A DNA stretch of 62,402 bases from Bacteroidota bacterium (GTDB lineage: Bacteria; Bacteroidota; Bacteroidia; Chitinophagales; Chitinophagaceae), in NCBI GenBank assembly GCA_013286835.1, contig JABDEZ010000003.1, positions 1 to 62,402 on the forward strand. The letters run 5' to 3'. Shown here piece by piece: positions 25,562-34,801 of this stretch. Position numbers and translations under genes: made by a program. How positions within the stretch are numbered: the first letter of the stretch is position 1; the number at the start of each line of letters is the position of its first letter. Under the pieces are notes generated by a model. It saw nothing but the letters and a program-made list of their open reading frames with translations. It searched no databases and was not told where the DNA came from.

Positions 25562-26428
25562 ATGGGTCAAAAAACTAATCCTATAGGTAACAGGTTGGGC
25601 ATCATCCGCGGATGGGACTCAATGTGGTTCGGTGAAAAAAAGGATTTTGGTCAGAAACTGGTAGAAGACCATAAAATCCGTACTTACCTGAATGCACGTA
25701 TTAACAAAGGCGGTATCAGCCGTATTGTTATAGAGCGTACATTGGGCAAGCTCATCGTTACCATCCACACTTCAAAACCTGGTATCATCATAGGAAAGGG
25801 CGGTGCTGAAGTAGATCGTATTAAGGAAGAGCTGAAGAAACTTACCAAGAAGGATGATGTGCAGATCAACATTATGGAGATCCGCCGTCCGGAAATGGAT
25901 GCAAACATAGTGGGTGAAACAATAGCCCGCCAGATAGAAAGCCGTGTTAGCTACAAGCGTGCCATTAAAATGGCTATCTCTACAGCAATGCGTATGGGAG
26001 CAGAAGGTATCAAAATTAAAGCCGGTGGTCGTTTGAACGGATCAGAAATAGCCCGTTCGGAAGAATTTAAACAAGGCCGTACCCCATTGCACACTTTCCG
26101 TATGGATATTGACTATGCTTCTGTATATGCAATGACCGTATATGGTAAGATAGGCCTGAAGGTATGGATATGTAAAGGTGAAGTTTTAGGCAAACGTGAC
26201 CTGAACCCTAACCTGTCAGCAGGTTCTGATAACCGTGGCAACCGCCCGGCCGGAGCTTTCCCAGGCAGTGAAGGTGGTGCAGGCGGCGAACGCAGAGGTG
26301 GTGACAATCGTGGTGGCGGCGAACGTCGCGGCGGTGGTGACAACCGTGGCGGTGGTAACCGTGGTGGTACAGGCGGCGGAAACCGCGGCGGTGGTACAGG
26401 TGGTGGCAACCGTGGAGGTGGCCGTTAA
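25562..26428 (+). CDS. rpsC: 30S ribosomal protein S3 with RGG-rich tail
   Basis: 288 residues, against about 233 in E. coli. Residues 1-220 are ordinary S3: [20 protein letters not shown], the KH motif around [15 protein letters not shown], and [16 protein letters not shown]. The last 66 residues are low complexity, made of Gly, Arg, Asn, Asp and Glu with seven RGG triplets. RGG boxes bind RNA, so the tail may touch mRNA at the entry site, where S3 sits (inference). The proline-rich frame on the other strand over the tail is an artefact. Confidence 0.97.
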   Translation: MGQKTNPIGNRLGIIRGWDSMWFGEKKDFGQKLVEDHKIRTYLNARINKGGISRIVIERTLGKLIVTIHTSKPGIIIGKGGAEVDRIKEELKKLTKKDDVQINIMEIRRPEMDANIVGETIARQIESRVSYKRAIKMAISTAMRMGAEGIKIKAGGRLNGSEIARSEEFKQGRTPLHTFRMDIDYASVYAMTVYGKIGLKVWICKGEVLGKRDLNPNLSAGSDNRGNRPAGAFPGSEGGAGGERRGGDNRGGGERRGGGDNRGGGNRGGTGGGNRGGGTGGGNRGGGR

Positions 26429-26469
26429 TAACAGAATAATTTTAGCATACTCTCAATAAAACTGTAACA

Positions 26470-26892
26470 ATGTTACAACCTAAAAAGACGAAACACAGGA
26501 AGGCCCATAAAGGCAGGATTAAGGGTAACGCACAGCGTGGCGCTACAATAGCCTTTGGTTCTTTTGGTCTGAAAGCGTTGGAACCTAAGTGGATCACCAA
26601 CCGTCAGATAGAAGCGGCCCGCCAGGCACTTACCCGTCACATGAAGCGTGAAGGTAATGTTTGGATCAGGATTTTCCCGGATAAGCCAATTACCCGCAAG
26701 CCACAAGAAGTGCGTATGGGTAAAGGTAAAGGTAACCTTGAATTCTACGCAGCGGTAGTAAAGCCAGGCCATATCATGTTTGAAATTGAAGGCGTAACGC
26801 CTCAAGTAGCACGTGAAGCTTTTGAACTTTGTGCGCAGAAACTGCCAATAAAGACCAAATTTATCACCCGTCATGATTATGCTGCCGAGTAA
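26470..26892 (+). CDS. rplP: 50S ribosomal protein L16
   Basis: 140 residues. Starts [19 protein letters not shown] and has the conserved [22 protein letters not shown] and [19 protein letters not shown] stretches, near the A site of the large subunit. Normal length and operon position after S3. Confidence 0.97.
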   Translation: MLQPKKTKHRKAHKGRIKGNAQRGATIAFGSFGLKALEPKWITNRQIEAARQALTRHMKREGNVWIRIFPDKPITRKPQEVRMGKGKGNLEFYAAVVKPGHIMFEIEGVTPQVAREAFELCAQKLPIKTKFITRHDYAAE

Positions 26893-27018
26893 TTGGTAAC
26901 ATAGATGACTAAGTGAAGAAACTATAAAAATATTTGTTAGTTGTTACGTGGTTTGTATTTGTAAATGAAATTGAACTTACAGCTAACTTCTGATTACTAA
27001 CGACCAATTATTACTAAA

Positions 27019-27231
27019 ATGGCAAAAGCAAAACAAGCGAAAGTTGACGATTATCGCTCGCTGGATGACCAGGCGCTGAATGAGAAGATAAGTGACGAGG
27101 AGTTGCGCCTGAAGAAATTACATTTCAGTCATGCAGTCAACCCAATTGAAAACCCGCTTACGATCCGTCACCTGCGCCGCGAACTGGCCCGATTGAAGAC
27201 TGAGCAGCACAAAAGAGCTAAAGGTTTCTAA
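27019..27231 (+). CDS. rpmC: 50S ribosomal protein L29
   Basis: 70 residues, two-helix protein of the exit-tunnel rim. Contains LDDQALNEKISDEELRLKKLHFSHAV and RHLRRELARLKTEQ, the family pattern. Slightly longer than E. coli at both ends. The spacer before it is 126 bases. Confidence 0.94.
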   Translation: MAKAKQAKVDDYRSLDDQALNEKISDEELRLKKLHFSHAVNPIENPLTIRHLRRELARLKTEQHKRAKGF

Positions 27232-27242
27232 CAAATTTATAG

Positions 27243-27509
27243 ATGTCTGTTATGATTGAAAGAAAAAGCAGGAAAACCCGTATAGGTATCGTTAAGAGCA
27301 GCAAGATGGAAAAGACCATCACTGTTGCTGTAGAGCGTAAAATCAAGCATCCTTTGTACGGTAAGTTCCTAAAGAAGACAACCAGGTTTCATGCGCATGA
27401 TGAACAGAATACTGCAGTTGCAGGTGATGTAGTGCGTATTATGGAAACCCGCCCGCTGAGTAAGACCAAAAGGTGGAGACTGGTAGAAATTATTGAAAAA
27501 GCCAAGTAA
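27243..27509 (+). CDS. rpsQ: 30S ribosomal protein S17
   Basis: 88 residues: [24 protein letters not shown], then [19 protein letters not shown] and a [13 protein letters not shown] end. An OB-fold primary binding protein of 16S rRNA. The ATG at 27243 is 11 bases after rpmC; an in-frame ATG three codons on is a possible alternative start. Confidence 0.97.
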   Translation: MSVMIERKSRKTRIGIVKSSKMEKTITVAVERKIKHPLYGKFLKKTTRFHAHDEQNTAVAGDVVRIMETRPLSKTKRWRLVEIIEKAK

Positions 27510-27520
27510 CCTCATTTAAG

Positions 27521-27889
27521 ATGATACAACAAGAATCCCGGCTCAATGTAGCCGATAACAGTGGTGCAAAGGAAGTGCTTTGTATACGCGTGTTAGGCAA
27601 TTCGGGACAAGATTATGCCGGTATCGGGGATAAGATTGTAGTGACAGTAAAGGATTCCCTTCCGGGAGGCGCCATGAAAAAAGGCACTGTTTCCAAAGCC
27701 GTCATCGTACGCACTAAAAATAAATTGCGCCGTAAAGACGGTTCATACATCAGTTTTGATGATAACGCTGTAGTACTGCTCAACAATTCTGATGAGCCCC
27801 GTGGTACACGTATCTTTGGCCCGGTGGCCCGTGAACTGCGCGATAAAGGGTACATGAAAATTGTTTCCCTGGCACCTGAAGTATTGTAA
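27521..27889 (+). CDS. rplN: 50S ribosomal protein L14
   Basis: 122 residues: [37 protein letters not shown] and [26 protein letters not shown], the standard end. L14 forms a bridge to the small subunit. It is followed by a promoter-like TACATTTG box and a small hairpin before rplX. Confidence 0.98.
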   Translation: MIQQESRLNVADNSGAKEVLCIRVLGNSGQDYAGIGDKIVVTVKDSLPGGAMKKGTVSKAVIVRTKNKLRRKDGSYISFDDNAVVLLNNSDEPRGTRIFGPVARELRDKGYMKIVSLAPEVL

Positions 27890-27898
27890 AAAAAGTTG

Positions 27899-27906
27899 TA
27901 CATTTG
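27899..27906 (+). promoter_or_regulatory. Possible internal promoter between rplN and rplX
   Basis: Perfect TAnnTTTG word (TACATTTG) with a hairpin CCCGTT-AAGA-AACGGG right after it at 27910-27925. There is no TTG at the usual distance. Confidence 0.35.
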
Positions 27907-27954
27907 CAGCCCGTTAAGAAACGGGGCATACACAACGCTTAATTCATAGTAACT

Positions 27955-28293
27955 GTGAAAAAGAGATTTAAACCTAAGTTTAATATTAAAAAGGGTGACA
28001 ACGTGGTTGTTATTACCGGTAACGATAAGGACCGTACCAAACCACGCAAAGTACTTTCCGTGCACCCGCTTGAAGCCCGCGTACTTGTAGAAGGCGTGAA
28101 CATGGTAACCAAGCACCTGAAGCCCAATGCGCAGAACCCACAGGGTGGCATTGTGCAGGAAGAAGCTACCATACACATCTCTAACGTGATGCTGTTTGAC
28201 GCTAAGACCAAGGCGCCAGCCCGCATCAAACGTGAGCGCAAGGATGGAAATTTTGTACGTATCTCTAAAAAGACAGGGGAGGTAATCAAATAA
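27955..28293 (+). CDS. rplX: 50S ribosomal protein L24
   Basis: 112 residues from a GTG start. [35 protein letters not shown] includes the KOW motif, and [20 protein letters not shown] follows. L24 initiates assembly of the large subunit. Its stop overlaps the rplE start (TAATG), so the two are translationally coupled. The GTG and the preceding hairpin and promoter-like box mark this point as the start of a sub-block. Confidence 0.96.
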   Translation: MKKRFKPKFNIKKGDNVVVITGNDKDRTKPRKVLSVHPLEARVLVEGVNMVTKHLKPNAQNPQGGIVQEEATIHISNVMLFDAKTKAPARIKRERKDGNFVRISKKTGEVIK

Positions 28294-28865
28294 TGGCAAC
28301 GACTACATATATACCTCGTTTACAAACGAAATACCAGGAAGAAGTAATACCAGCTCTAATGAAGAAGTTTGGTTATACTTCGGTGATGCAATGCCCACGC
28401 CTGGTAAAGATATGCCTTAACCAAGGTGTTAAGGGTTCTGTATCTGACAAGAAGATGATAGATGATGCAGTAGGTGAAATGACGATGATCTCTGGTCAGA
28501 AGGCAGTACCTACATTATCTAAGAAGGATATATCTAACTTCAAGCTTCGTAAAGCAATGCCAATTGGCTGCCGCGTTACATTGCGCAGTGTAAGGATGTA
28601 TGAATTCCTGGATCGTATGATCTCTATCACATTGCCACGTGTACGTGATTTCAAGGGTATCAATGATAAATCATTTGATGGCCGTGGTAATTATACTATG
28701 GGTGTTACTGAGCAGATCATCTTCCCTGAGATCAATATTGATAAGATAGCACGTATCAGCGGTATGGACATCACTTATGTGACTACTGCCAAAACAAATG
28801 AAGAAGCATTTGAACTGTTGAAAGAACTGGGCATGCCATTCAAAAGTCTTAAGAAAGATAACTAG
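28293..28865 (+). CDS. rplE: 50S ribosomal protein L5
   Basis: 190 residues. [50 protein letters not shown] and [19 protein letters not shown] are family motifs. L5 binds 5S rRNA. The start overlaps the rplX stop by one base. Confidence 0.98.
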   Translation: MATTTYIPRLQTKYQEEVIPALMKKFGYTSVMQCPRLVKICLNQGVKGSVSDKKMIDDAVGEMTMISGQKAVPTLSKKDISNFKLRKAMPIGCRVTLRSVRMYEFLDRMISITLPRVRDFKGINDKSFDGRGNYTMGVTEQIIFPEINIDKIARISGMDITYVTTAKTNEEAFELLKELGMPFKSLKKDN

Positions 28866-28923
28866 TAATAATTGACAGATCCTGTTTGTAAAGGCAGGTG
28901 ACCCAAAACATAAACAAACATAA

Positions 28924-29193
28924 ATGGCAAAAGAATCAGTAAAAGCCCGCCAACGCAAACGCGAGCACATGGTTGCACAATATGCTGAAAAGCGTGCTGC
29001 CCTGAAAGCCGCAGGTGATTATGCAGGTTTGGATAAACTTCCAAAGAATGCAAGTCCTGTACGTTTGAAAAACCGTTGCCAGCTTACCGGCCGTCCGAGA
29101 GGGTATATGCGCCAGTTTGCAATGTGCCGTGGTATTTTCCGCGATATGGCGTTGGGTGGTATGATACCAGGTGTACGTAAAGCAAGCTGGTAA
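28924..29193 (+). CDS. rpsN: 30S ribosomal protein S14 (zinc-free form)
   Basis: 89 residues. Ends with the conserved [40 protein letters not shown] region. It has single cysteines in place of the CxxC pairs of zinc-binding S14, so this is the C-minus form that needs no zinc. Normal place between L5 and S8. Confidence 0.97.
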   Translation: MAKESVKARQRKREHMVAQYAEKRAALKAAGDYAGLDKLPKNASPVRLKNRCQLTGRPRGYMRQFAMCRGIFRDMALGGMIPGVRKASW

Positions 29194-29280
29194 TATTTAG
29201 TTTCAAGGTCAGTAGCAGGCTATATAATAGCTGTTATTGAAACCCGTAACAACATTTATTTACAAAACTTAAAAAGAAAA

Positions 29281-29679
29281 ATGGTAACAGATCCTATAGC
29301 AGATTTCCTGACACGTATCCGTAACGCCCAGATGGCACGCCATCGTATCGTGGAAATCCCGGCTTCAAATGTTAAGAAGCGTATGACCGAAATTCTTTAC
29401 GATAAAGGTTATATTCTGAAATACAAGTTTGAAGACGATAACAAACAGGGCCTTATTAAGATAGCGCTTAAGTATGATGGCCAGACTAAAGAACCTGCAA
29501 TCAGGTCTTTGGAACGCGTAAGCCGCCCAGGTCTTCGCCAGTATGCTAAGCCAGCAGAAATACGCAGGGTACAGAATGGTTTGGGTATAGCTATCGTTTC
29601 AACTTCAAAAGGGTTGATGACAGATAAGGAAGCCCGCGCTACCAATGTTGGTGGTGAAGTGATGTGCTACATTTACTAG
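29281..29679 (+). CDS. rpsH: 30S ribosomal protein S8
   Basis: 132 residues: [51 protein letters not shown] and the [20 protein letters not shown] end. S8 binds 16S rRNA helix 21 and represses the spc operon in E. coli. The spacer after this gene is unusually structured. Confidence 0.98.
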   Translation: MVTDPIADFLTRIRNAQMARHRIVEIPASNVKKRMTEILYDKGYILKYKFEDDNKQGLIKIALKYDGQTKEPAIRSLERVSRPGLRQYAKPAEIRRVQNGLGIAIVSTSKGLMTDKEARATNVGGEVMCYIY

Positions 29680-29687
29680 TTTTTAAA

Positions 29688-29779
29688 AGCAGAGGTGAAC
29701 TTAGGTTTACCTCTGCTCTACATAAAGGTTCGAAGTGTGATACATTAAGCCGGTCCTATACCGGGCTGACCGATCAGCC
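29688..29779 (+). other. Three consecutive hairpins in the rpsH-rplF spacer
   Basis: Hairpin 1: 13-bp stem AGCAGAGGTGAAC/GTTTACCTCTGCT with the loop TTAG (29688-29717). Hairpin 2: CCGGT/ACCGG (29750-29764). Hairpin 3: GGCTGA-CCGA-TCAGCC (29764-29779; it shares one base with hairpin 2). No T-run follows, so these are better seen as processing, pausing or protein-binding structures than as terminators. Confidence 0.5.
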
Positions 29780-29812
29780 TTCATTGATAACAAGTTAATA
29801 AAACAAGACCAG

Positions 29813-30367
29813 ATGTCTCGTATAGGTAAAAAGCCGGTGACACTTCCAAAAGGTGTGACCGCGACAGTTAACTCAGCAAATGAGCTTACAATTAAGGGCC
29901 CTAAGGGCGAATTGAAACAAGCGATTGACCGCGATATTAAAGTTACTATTGAGGGTGCGGAGCTTTTGATAGAGCGTCCTACAGACCAGATCCGCCACAG
30001 GGCGTTACATGGTCTTTACCGTTCACTGGTAGCCAATATGGTACAGGGTGTAAACGAAGGTTTTGTTCGTACGCTTGAACTGGTAGGGGTAGGTTATCGT
30101 GCAGCCGTTGCAGGTCAGCAGATAGACATGGCTCTTGGTTTTTCCCACAATATTATCATTGATCTGCCTAAAGAAATTAAGGCATCAGCAGTAGCAGAAA
30201 AAGGTCAGAATCCACGCATCATACTTGAATCTATAGATAAACAATTGCTTGGCCAGGTGTCTGCAAAGATACGTGGGCTGCGTAAACCAGAACCGTACAA
30301 AGGTAAAGGTATCCGTTACGCCGGTGAGATTGTACGCCGTAAAGCAGGTAAGTCAGCAGGTAAATAA
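29813..30367 (+). CDS. rplF: 50S ribosomal protein L6
   Basis: 184 residues: MSRIGKKPVTLPKGV, GVGYRAAVAGQQIDMALGFSH and the conserved KIRGLRKPEPYKGKGIRYAGE end. Two similar beta domains, near the factor-binding site of the large subunit. Followed by a terminator-like hairpin. Confidence 0.98.
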   Translation: MSRIGKKPVTLPKGVTATVNSANELTIKGPKGELKQAIDRDIKVTIEGAELLIERPTDQIRHRALHGLYRSLVANMVQGVNEGFVRTLELVGVGYRAAVAGQQIDMALGFSHNIIIDLPKEIKASAVAEKGQNPRIILESIDKQLLGQVSAKIRGLRKPEPYKGKGIRYAGEIVRRKAGKSAGK

Positions 30368-30372
30368 TATTG

Positions 30373-30406
30373 ATCATCACCTGGAACAACCGGGTGATGA
30401 TTGTTT
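30373..30406 (+). other. Terminator-like hairpin between rplF and rplR
   Basis: 12-bp stem ATCATCACCTGG/CCGGGTGATGAT (one G-U) with the loop AACAA, followed by TGTTTAT. It could reduce read-through (attenuation) within the operon. Confidence 0.5.
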
Positions 30407-30476
30407 ATATCTTTTAATAACAAATTCCGGTAGCCGGGAAGCGCAAGCAGCCTGAGCCCGTAAAAAACAAGTTAAC

Positions 30477-30836
30477 ATGGCATTAGATCAGAAAGTTGTA
30501 CGTCGCCAAAAATTGCGCTGGCGTATACGCGCAAAAGTGAAGGGTGTTGCAAATAAGCCACGTCTTTCAGTTTTCCGCAGCAATAAAGATATTTATGTTC
30601 AGCTGATAGATGATGCTACAGGTACTACACTTGCATCAGCAAACAGCCGTGAAAAGGACATAGTTGCTATAGCAGGCAATAAGGTTGAAAAATCTGTATT
30701 AGTTGGTAAAGCAATAGCAAATAAAGCAAAGGCAGTAGGTATAGAAACAGCTGTTTTTGATCGTGGAGGTTACCTGTACCATGGCCGTGTAAAGGCTGTA
30801 GCAGATGGCGCACGTGAAGGTGGTCTGAAACTATAA
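30477..30836 (+). CDS. rplR: 50S ribosomal protein L18
   Basis: 119 residues: [34 protein letters not shown] and [30 protein letters not shown]. 5S rRNA-binding protein of the central protuberance. Normal length. Confidence 0.98.
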   Translation: MALDQKVVRRQKLRWRIRAKVKGVANKPRLSVFRSNKDIYVQLIDDATGTTLASANSREKDIVAIAGNKVEKSVLVGKAIANKAKAVGIETAVFDRGGYLYHGRVKAVADGAREGGLKL

Positions 30837-30868
30837 CAATATAATTTTAACTTTTTTCATATAATATA

Positions 30869-31387
30869 ATGTCGAAAGCATATTTTAATCGCGTAAAAGC
30901 CGGGGATCTGGATCTGCATGAAAAGGTAGTATCTATCAACCGTGTGGTAAAGACTACAAAGGGCGGCCGTGCATTCAGCTTTTCAGCCCTGGTGGTTGTA
31001 GGTAACGGTAATGGCGTTGTAGGCCATGGTCTGGGTAAGGCCAAGGAAGTACAGGAAGCCATCACCAAAGGTATAGATGACGCTAAGAAGAACCTGATAA
31101 AAGTACCGGTTATGAATGGTACTATACCACATGACCAGTTGGCTAAAGAAGGCGCTGCAAAGGTGTTCATTAAGCCAGCTGCACATGGTACTGGTGTAAT
31201 AGCAGGAGGCAGCATGCGTGCTGTGCTTGAAGCTGCAGGTATCACTGATATCCTGTCTAAATCTCAAGGATCTGCTAACCCGCACAACGTGGTAAAGGCA
31301 ACCTTTACAGCATTAGGTATGCTTCGCGAACCTATACAGGTTGCCAGGCAGCGTAATGTGAATCTTAAGAAAGTATTTAACGGATAA
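30869..31387 (+). CDS. rpsE: 30S ribosomal protein S5
   Basis: 172 residues: [30 protein letters not shown] (double-stranded RNA-binding fold) and [34 protein letters not shown]. It lines the mRNA entry tunnel next to S3 and S4. Normal length. Confidence 0.98.
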   Translation: MSKAYFNRVKAGDLDLHEKVVSINRVVKTTKGGRAFSFSALVVVGNGNGVVGHGLGKAKEVQEAITKGIDDAKKNLIKVPVMNGTIPHDQLAKEGAAKVFIKPAAHGTGVIAGGSMRAVLEAAGITDILSKSQGSANPHNVVKATFTALGMLREPIQVARQRNVNLKKVFNG

Positions 31388-31441
31388 TATTTTTTAATAA
31401 TTAAGGTTGACGAGTTTAACCTTTATTGACTGTATACAATC

Positions 31442-31624
31442 ATGGCAAAAATTAAGATCACACAAGTAAAAAGCGGCATTGACCGTTCTGAGCGCCAGAA
31501 GCGTACGCTTGTAGCTTTAGGCCTGCGCAGGATGCTCTTCACTGTTGAAGTAGAAGCAACCCCGCAGATACTGGGTATGGTGGAAAAAGTACACCACCTG
31601 GTGAAAGTTGAAGAAGTAAACTAA
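31442..31624 (+). CDS. rpmD: 50S ribosomal protein L30
   Basis: 60 residues: KIKITQVKSGIDRSERQKRTLVALGLRRM and the ILGMVEKVHHLVKVEEV end. Usual position between S5 and L15. Confidence 0.96.
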   Translation: MAKIKITQVKSGIDRSERQKRTLVALGLRRMLFTVEVEATPQILGMVEKVHHLVKVEEVN

Positions 31625-31685
31625 TTATTTATAATCAATTTGCGAGCGGTTTAACATTCCGCGCAAGTTCAAAAATGCTAATACA

Positions 31686-32132
31686 ATGGAATTACATAAT
31701 TTAAAGCCAGCAGCGGGAGCAACCCATAAAACAAAACGTATTGGCCGTGGTGAAGGTAGCGGACATGGTGGTACCTCAACAAAGGGTAACAAAGGTCAGC
31801 AGGCACGTACAGGTTATCAGTCTAAGAGAGGTCATGAAGGTGGCCAGATGCCTATACAGCGCCGTATGCCTAAGCGCGGTTTTATCAATCACTTCCGCGT
31901 TGACTATAAAGTGTTTAACCTGGGTCAACTGGATTTCCTTATTGAGAAATACGAACTGAAGGAATTTACTCCTGATGAGCTCTATATCAATGGTTTGATC
32001 AATCGCACTGATCTTGTTAAAATATTGGCTAATGGTGAGTTAAAAGCTAAAATTGCGTTTAAAGTTAATGCGGCTAGCGCAAAGGCTAAAGATGCAATAA
32101 CAGCAGCTGGCAGCACAATAGAAATACTATAA
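31686..32132 (+). CDS. rplO: 50S ribosomal protein L15
   Basis: 148 residues: MELHNLKPAAGATHKTKRIGRGEGSGHGGTSTKGNKGQ, KRGHEGGQMPIQRRMPKRGF and a globular C-terminal domain. Last ribosomal gene before a perfect terminator-like hairpin. Confidence 0.98.
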   Translation: MELHNLKPAAGATHKTKRIGRGEGSGHGGTSTKGNKGQQARTGYQSKRGHEGGQMPIQRRMPKRGFINHFRVDYKVFNLGQLDFLIEKYELKEFTPDELYINGLINRTDLVKILANGELKAKIAFKVNAASAKAKDAITAAGSTIEIL

Positions 32133-32145
32133 TAATTTTTACTGT

Positions 32146-32184
32146 ATAAAAGACGCATTTGGTTAAATGCGTCTTTTATCGTTT
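32146..32184 (+). terminator. Terminator-like hairpin between rplO and secY
   Basis: A perfect 15-bp stem ATAAAAGACGCATTT/AAATGCGTCTTTTAT around GGTT. The right arm carries TTTT and TTTATT follows. It should reduce transcription into secY-map. Confidence 0.75.
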
Positions 32185-32216
32185 ATTCGCATTTCATACA
32201 GATTAACCTTAGTTCA

Positions 32217-33575
32217 GTGAAGAAACTTATCGAAACGCTTAAGAACATCTGGAGTATTGATGAACTCCGTAAGCGCATCCTATACACGCTATTACTTATT
32301 TTTGTCTATCGTGTAGGTTGTTATATAACATTGCCTGGTATCAATCCTAATTTATTATCACTTGGTGGTAGCACTGAAGGTTTGCTTGGTCTGTTCAATA
32401 TGTTTGCAGGTGGTGCGTTCAGTCGTGCTTCCATTTTTGCATTGGGTGTTATGCCATATATCTCTGCGTCTATCTTTATGCAGCTTGCTGGCATCGTGAT
32501 ACCACAAGTTGCTAAAATGCAGCGTGAAGATAGCGGCCGTCGCAAAATCAATCAATACACACGTTACATCACTGTTCTTGTTACTGCCTTCCAGGCCAGC
32601 GCTTATGTTGCTTACCTGCGTAACCAAAGCGGCCCTGCAATAGTTCCTGAGTTTAATCCTTTCCTTTTCTGGCTTTCTACCGTTGTTGTACTCACTGCAG
32701 GTACATTGTTTGTAATGTGGATGGGTGAAAAAATAACAGATAAAGGTATAGGTAATGGTACATCGCTTATCATCATGGTGGGTATCCTTGCCCGTTTGCC
32801 GCACTCTGTATTGCAGGAGTTTAGCTACCGTAATATTGGTGGTGGTGGCGGACTGCTTATATTTCTGATAGAAATTGCAATATTTGTTGGGGTAATTATA
32901 GGCCTGATATTGCTTACGCAAGGTACACGTAAAATACCGCTTAACTATGCACGCCGTATAGTAGGCAGCACTAACCCTGCACGTGAAGTTTCTGGTTCAA
33001 GGGATTTTATACCGTTGAAAGTAAACTCAGCAGGTGTGATGCCAATCATCTTTGCGCAGGCCATTATGTTTATACCAGCTACTGTTGTTGGATTCACTAA
33101 CAATGAAAATGCAGCAGGTTTTATAAGGGCACTATCTGATCATACCTCACTTTGGTATAACCTGATATATGCAGTGATGGTTATTGCATTCACTTATTTC
33201 TATACTGCCCTTATTTTTAACCCGACTGAAATGGCTGATAACCTGAAACGTAACAACAGTTTCATACCAGGTGTGAAACCTGGAGAGCCAACGGCTAACT
33301 ACATTGCAACTATTATGGACCGTATTACCCTGCCTGGTGCATTCTTCCTGGCTATAGCTGGTATATTGCCTGGTATAGCAGCCTTACTTGGTGTAACCAG
33401 CGGTTTTGCATCGTTCTTTGGTGGTACATCAATGCTGATAGGTGTAGCTGTTATATTGGATACACTACAGCAGATAGAAAGCCATTTGTTGATGCGTCAG
33501 TACGACGGGTTGATGAAGACTGGTCGTATATCTGGCCGTACTGCTACTAATACAGGTACTGGTGTAGGTGTGTAA
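32217..33575 (+). CDS. secY: Protein translocase subunit SecY
   Basis: 452 residues from a GTG start (KKLIETLKNIWSIDELRKRI). Ten membrane segments, the plug-region ISASIFMQL, the cytoplasmic loop with PLKVNSAGVMPIIFA, and ELI/NPTEMADNLKRNNSFIPGVKPGEPT before helix 9. It forms the Sec channel with SecE and SecG. A GTG start and a terminator-like hairpin upstream suggest lower expression than the ribosomal genes. Confidence 0.98.
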   Translation: MKKLIETLKNIWSIDELRKRILYTLLLIFVYRVGCYITLPGINPNLLSLGGSTEGLLGLFNMFAGGAFSRASIFALGVMPYISASIFMQLAGIVIPQVAKMQREDSGRRKINQYTRYITVLVTAFQASAYVAYLRNQSGPAIVPEFNPFLFWLSTVVVLTAGTLFVMWMGEKITDKGIGNGTSLIIMVGILARLPHSVLQEFSYRNIGGGGGLLIFLIEIAIFVGVIIGLILLTQGTRKIPLNYARRIVGSTNPAREVSGSRDFIPLKVNSAGVMPIIFAQAIMFIPATVVGFTNNENAAGFIRALSDHTSLWYNLIYAVMVIAFTYFYTALIFNPTEMADNLKRNNSFIPGVKPGEPTANYIATIMDRITLPGAFFLAIAGILPGIAALLGVTSGFASFFGGTSMLIGVAVILDTLQQIESHLLMRQYDGLMKTGRISGRTATNTGTGVGV

Positions 33576-33600
33576 TTAATTTTAACCGGATTTCTTTTTA

Positions 33601-34428
33601 ATGATACATATAAGAACAAAAGACGAAATTGAATTAATCAGAAAAAGCGCTTTAATGGTAACTGCCACCTTAACCGAGGTGGCAGCTTTTTTAAAGCCAG
33701 GCATCACTACAGCGTCTGTTGATAAGATGGCTGAAACCTTTATAAGAGATAATGGTGGTGTGCCTTCCTTTAAAAATTATCATGGTTTTCCTGCTTCGCT
33801 TTGCATATCTGTTAATGAGACAGTAGTACATGGTTTCCCGAGTGACTACATTATCAAGGATGGCGATATTATTTCTGTTGACTGTGGTGTTTTCATGAAT
33901 GAGTACCATGGAGACCACGCATATACTTTTGCTATAGGTGATGTGAAACCTGAAGTTTTGAAACTGTTGCAGGTTACTAAGGAATCTTTGCACAGGGCCA
34001 TATTTCAAGCTCGTGAAAATAACAGGGTAGGGGATATCTCCTTTGCAGTTGAAAATTATACAGCTAAAGAACATAGCTATGGTGTGGTACGTGAGCTGGT
34101 GGGGCATGGAGTGGGGCGTAAGTTGCACGAAGACCCACAGGTACCTAACTACGGCCGCCGTGGCGATGGCAAGCGCTTAAAAGAAGGTATGGTATTGGCC
34201 ATTGAACCTATGATTAACCTGGGTACACGTGAAGTACAAACTCTTGAGGATGGATGGACAGTAGTAACAGCGGACAGGAAGCCATCTGCTCACTTTGAGC
34301 ATACCACAGTGGTGCGTAAAGGTCGTGGTGAAGCATTATCTAATTTTGCCCCTATAGAGGCGGCTGAGGCCAAGAATACTGAGTTGAATAGTAGCCATAA
34401 TCCGCAGCCTGAAAAGACTGCCGAATAG
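33601..34428 (+). CDS. map: Methionine aminopeptidase, type I
   Basis: 275 residues. Removes N-terminal Met. Metal ligands are the Asp of SVDCGV, the Asp of HGDHAYTF, the His of VGHGVG, and the Glu of AIEPM and HFEHT. The last 30 residues (after RGEALSNF) are a polar extension absent in E. coli. The gene follows secY by 25 bases, as usual, but infA, rpmJ and the alpha-operon genes that normally come next are missing; a terminator ends the block. Confidence 0.97.
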   Translation: MIHIRTKDEIELIRKSALMVTATLTEVAAFLKPGITTASVDKMAETFIRDNGGVPSFKNYHGFPASLCISVNETVVHGFPSDYIIKDGDIISVDCGVFMNEYHGDHAYTFAIGDVKPEVLKLLQVTKESLHRAIFQARENNRVGDISFAVENYTAKEHSYGVVRELVGHGVGRKLHEDPQVPNYGRRGDGKRLKEGMVLAIEPMINLGTREVQTLEDGWTVVTADRKPSAHFEHTTVVRKGRGEALSNFAPIEAAEAKNTELNSSHNPQPEKTAE

Positions 34429-34455
34429 CTACACTTGCAATAATAGTATTGTCGG

Positions 34456-34491
34456 ACCCATCCTTATGAATATGCGTAAGGATGGGTTTTT
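34456..34491 (+). terminator. Terminator of the ribosomal/secY-map operon
   Basis: An 11-bp stem ACCCATCCTTA/TAAGGATGGGT with a 10-base loop, then a T-run. It lies 28 bases after map. Confidence 0.85.
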
Positions 34492-34778
34492 ATTGTTTCT
34501 TCTTTTTTGTTGCCTTTAGGTATCACAAAGCTTTTATTGTACGCTATATCCTCCCCAGTATTTTAGCACCATCTCCAGCTGCCTTCTTTGAAGGCACTAC
34601 CAGTTGTTATTAGTTTGATATCTGATTGATAAATTAGGTTTATTGCTTCGACATTTAACCGGAAGGTACACCCACACTTTTAGCTTTCTCTTGGTTCGTT
34701 TATTTCTGTAATAGCTTCCATTCTGTCATTTTTTACATCTGCTTCCGGAAATAATTCTAGTTGGCATAAAATTTTCAT
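34492..34778 (-). pseudogene. Possible decayed gene remnant
   Basis: One minus-strand frame starting at ATG 34778 has coding-like character but two stops. It reads MKILCQLELFPEADVKNDRM and on to a TAA at 34680-34682; then, in the same frame, VEAINLIYQSDIKLITTGSAF, a second stop, and DIAYNKSFVIPKGNKK. Three protein-like runs in one frame suggest a decaying gene rather than chance. The family is not recognised. The first part alone could be a 32-residue peptide. Confidence 0.3.
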
Positions 34779-34801
34779 GCCTATAGGTATAAGAACAAAA
34801 C

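Noticed and set aside
26113-26409. Proline-rich minus-strand frame
   Set aside because: Antisense of the Gly/Arg tail of S3.
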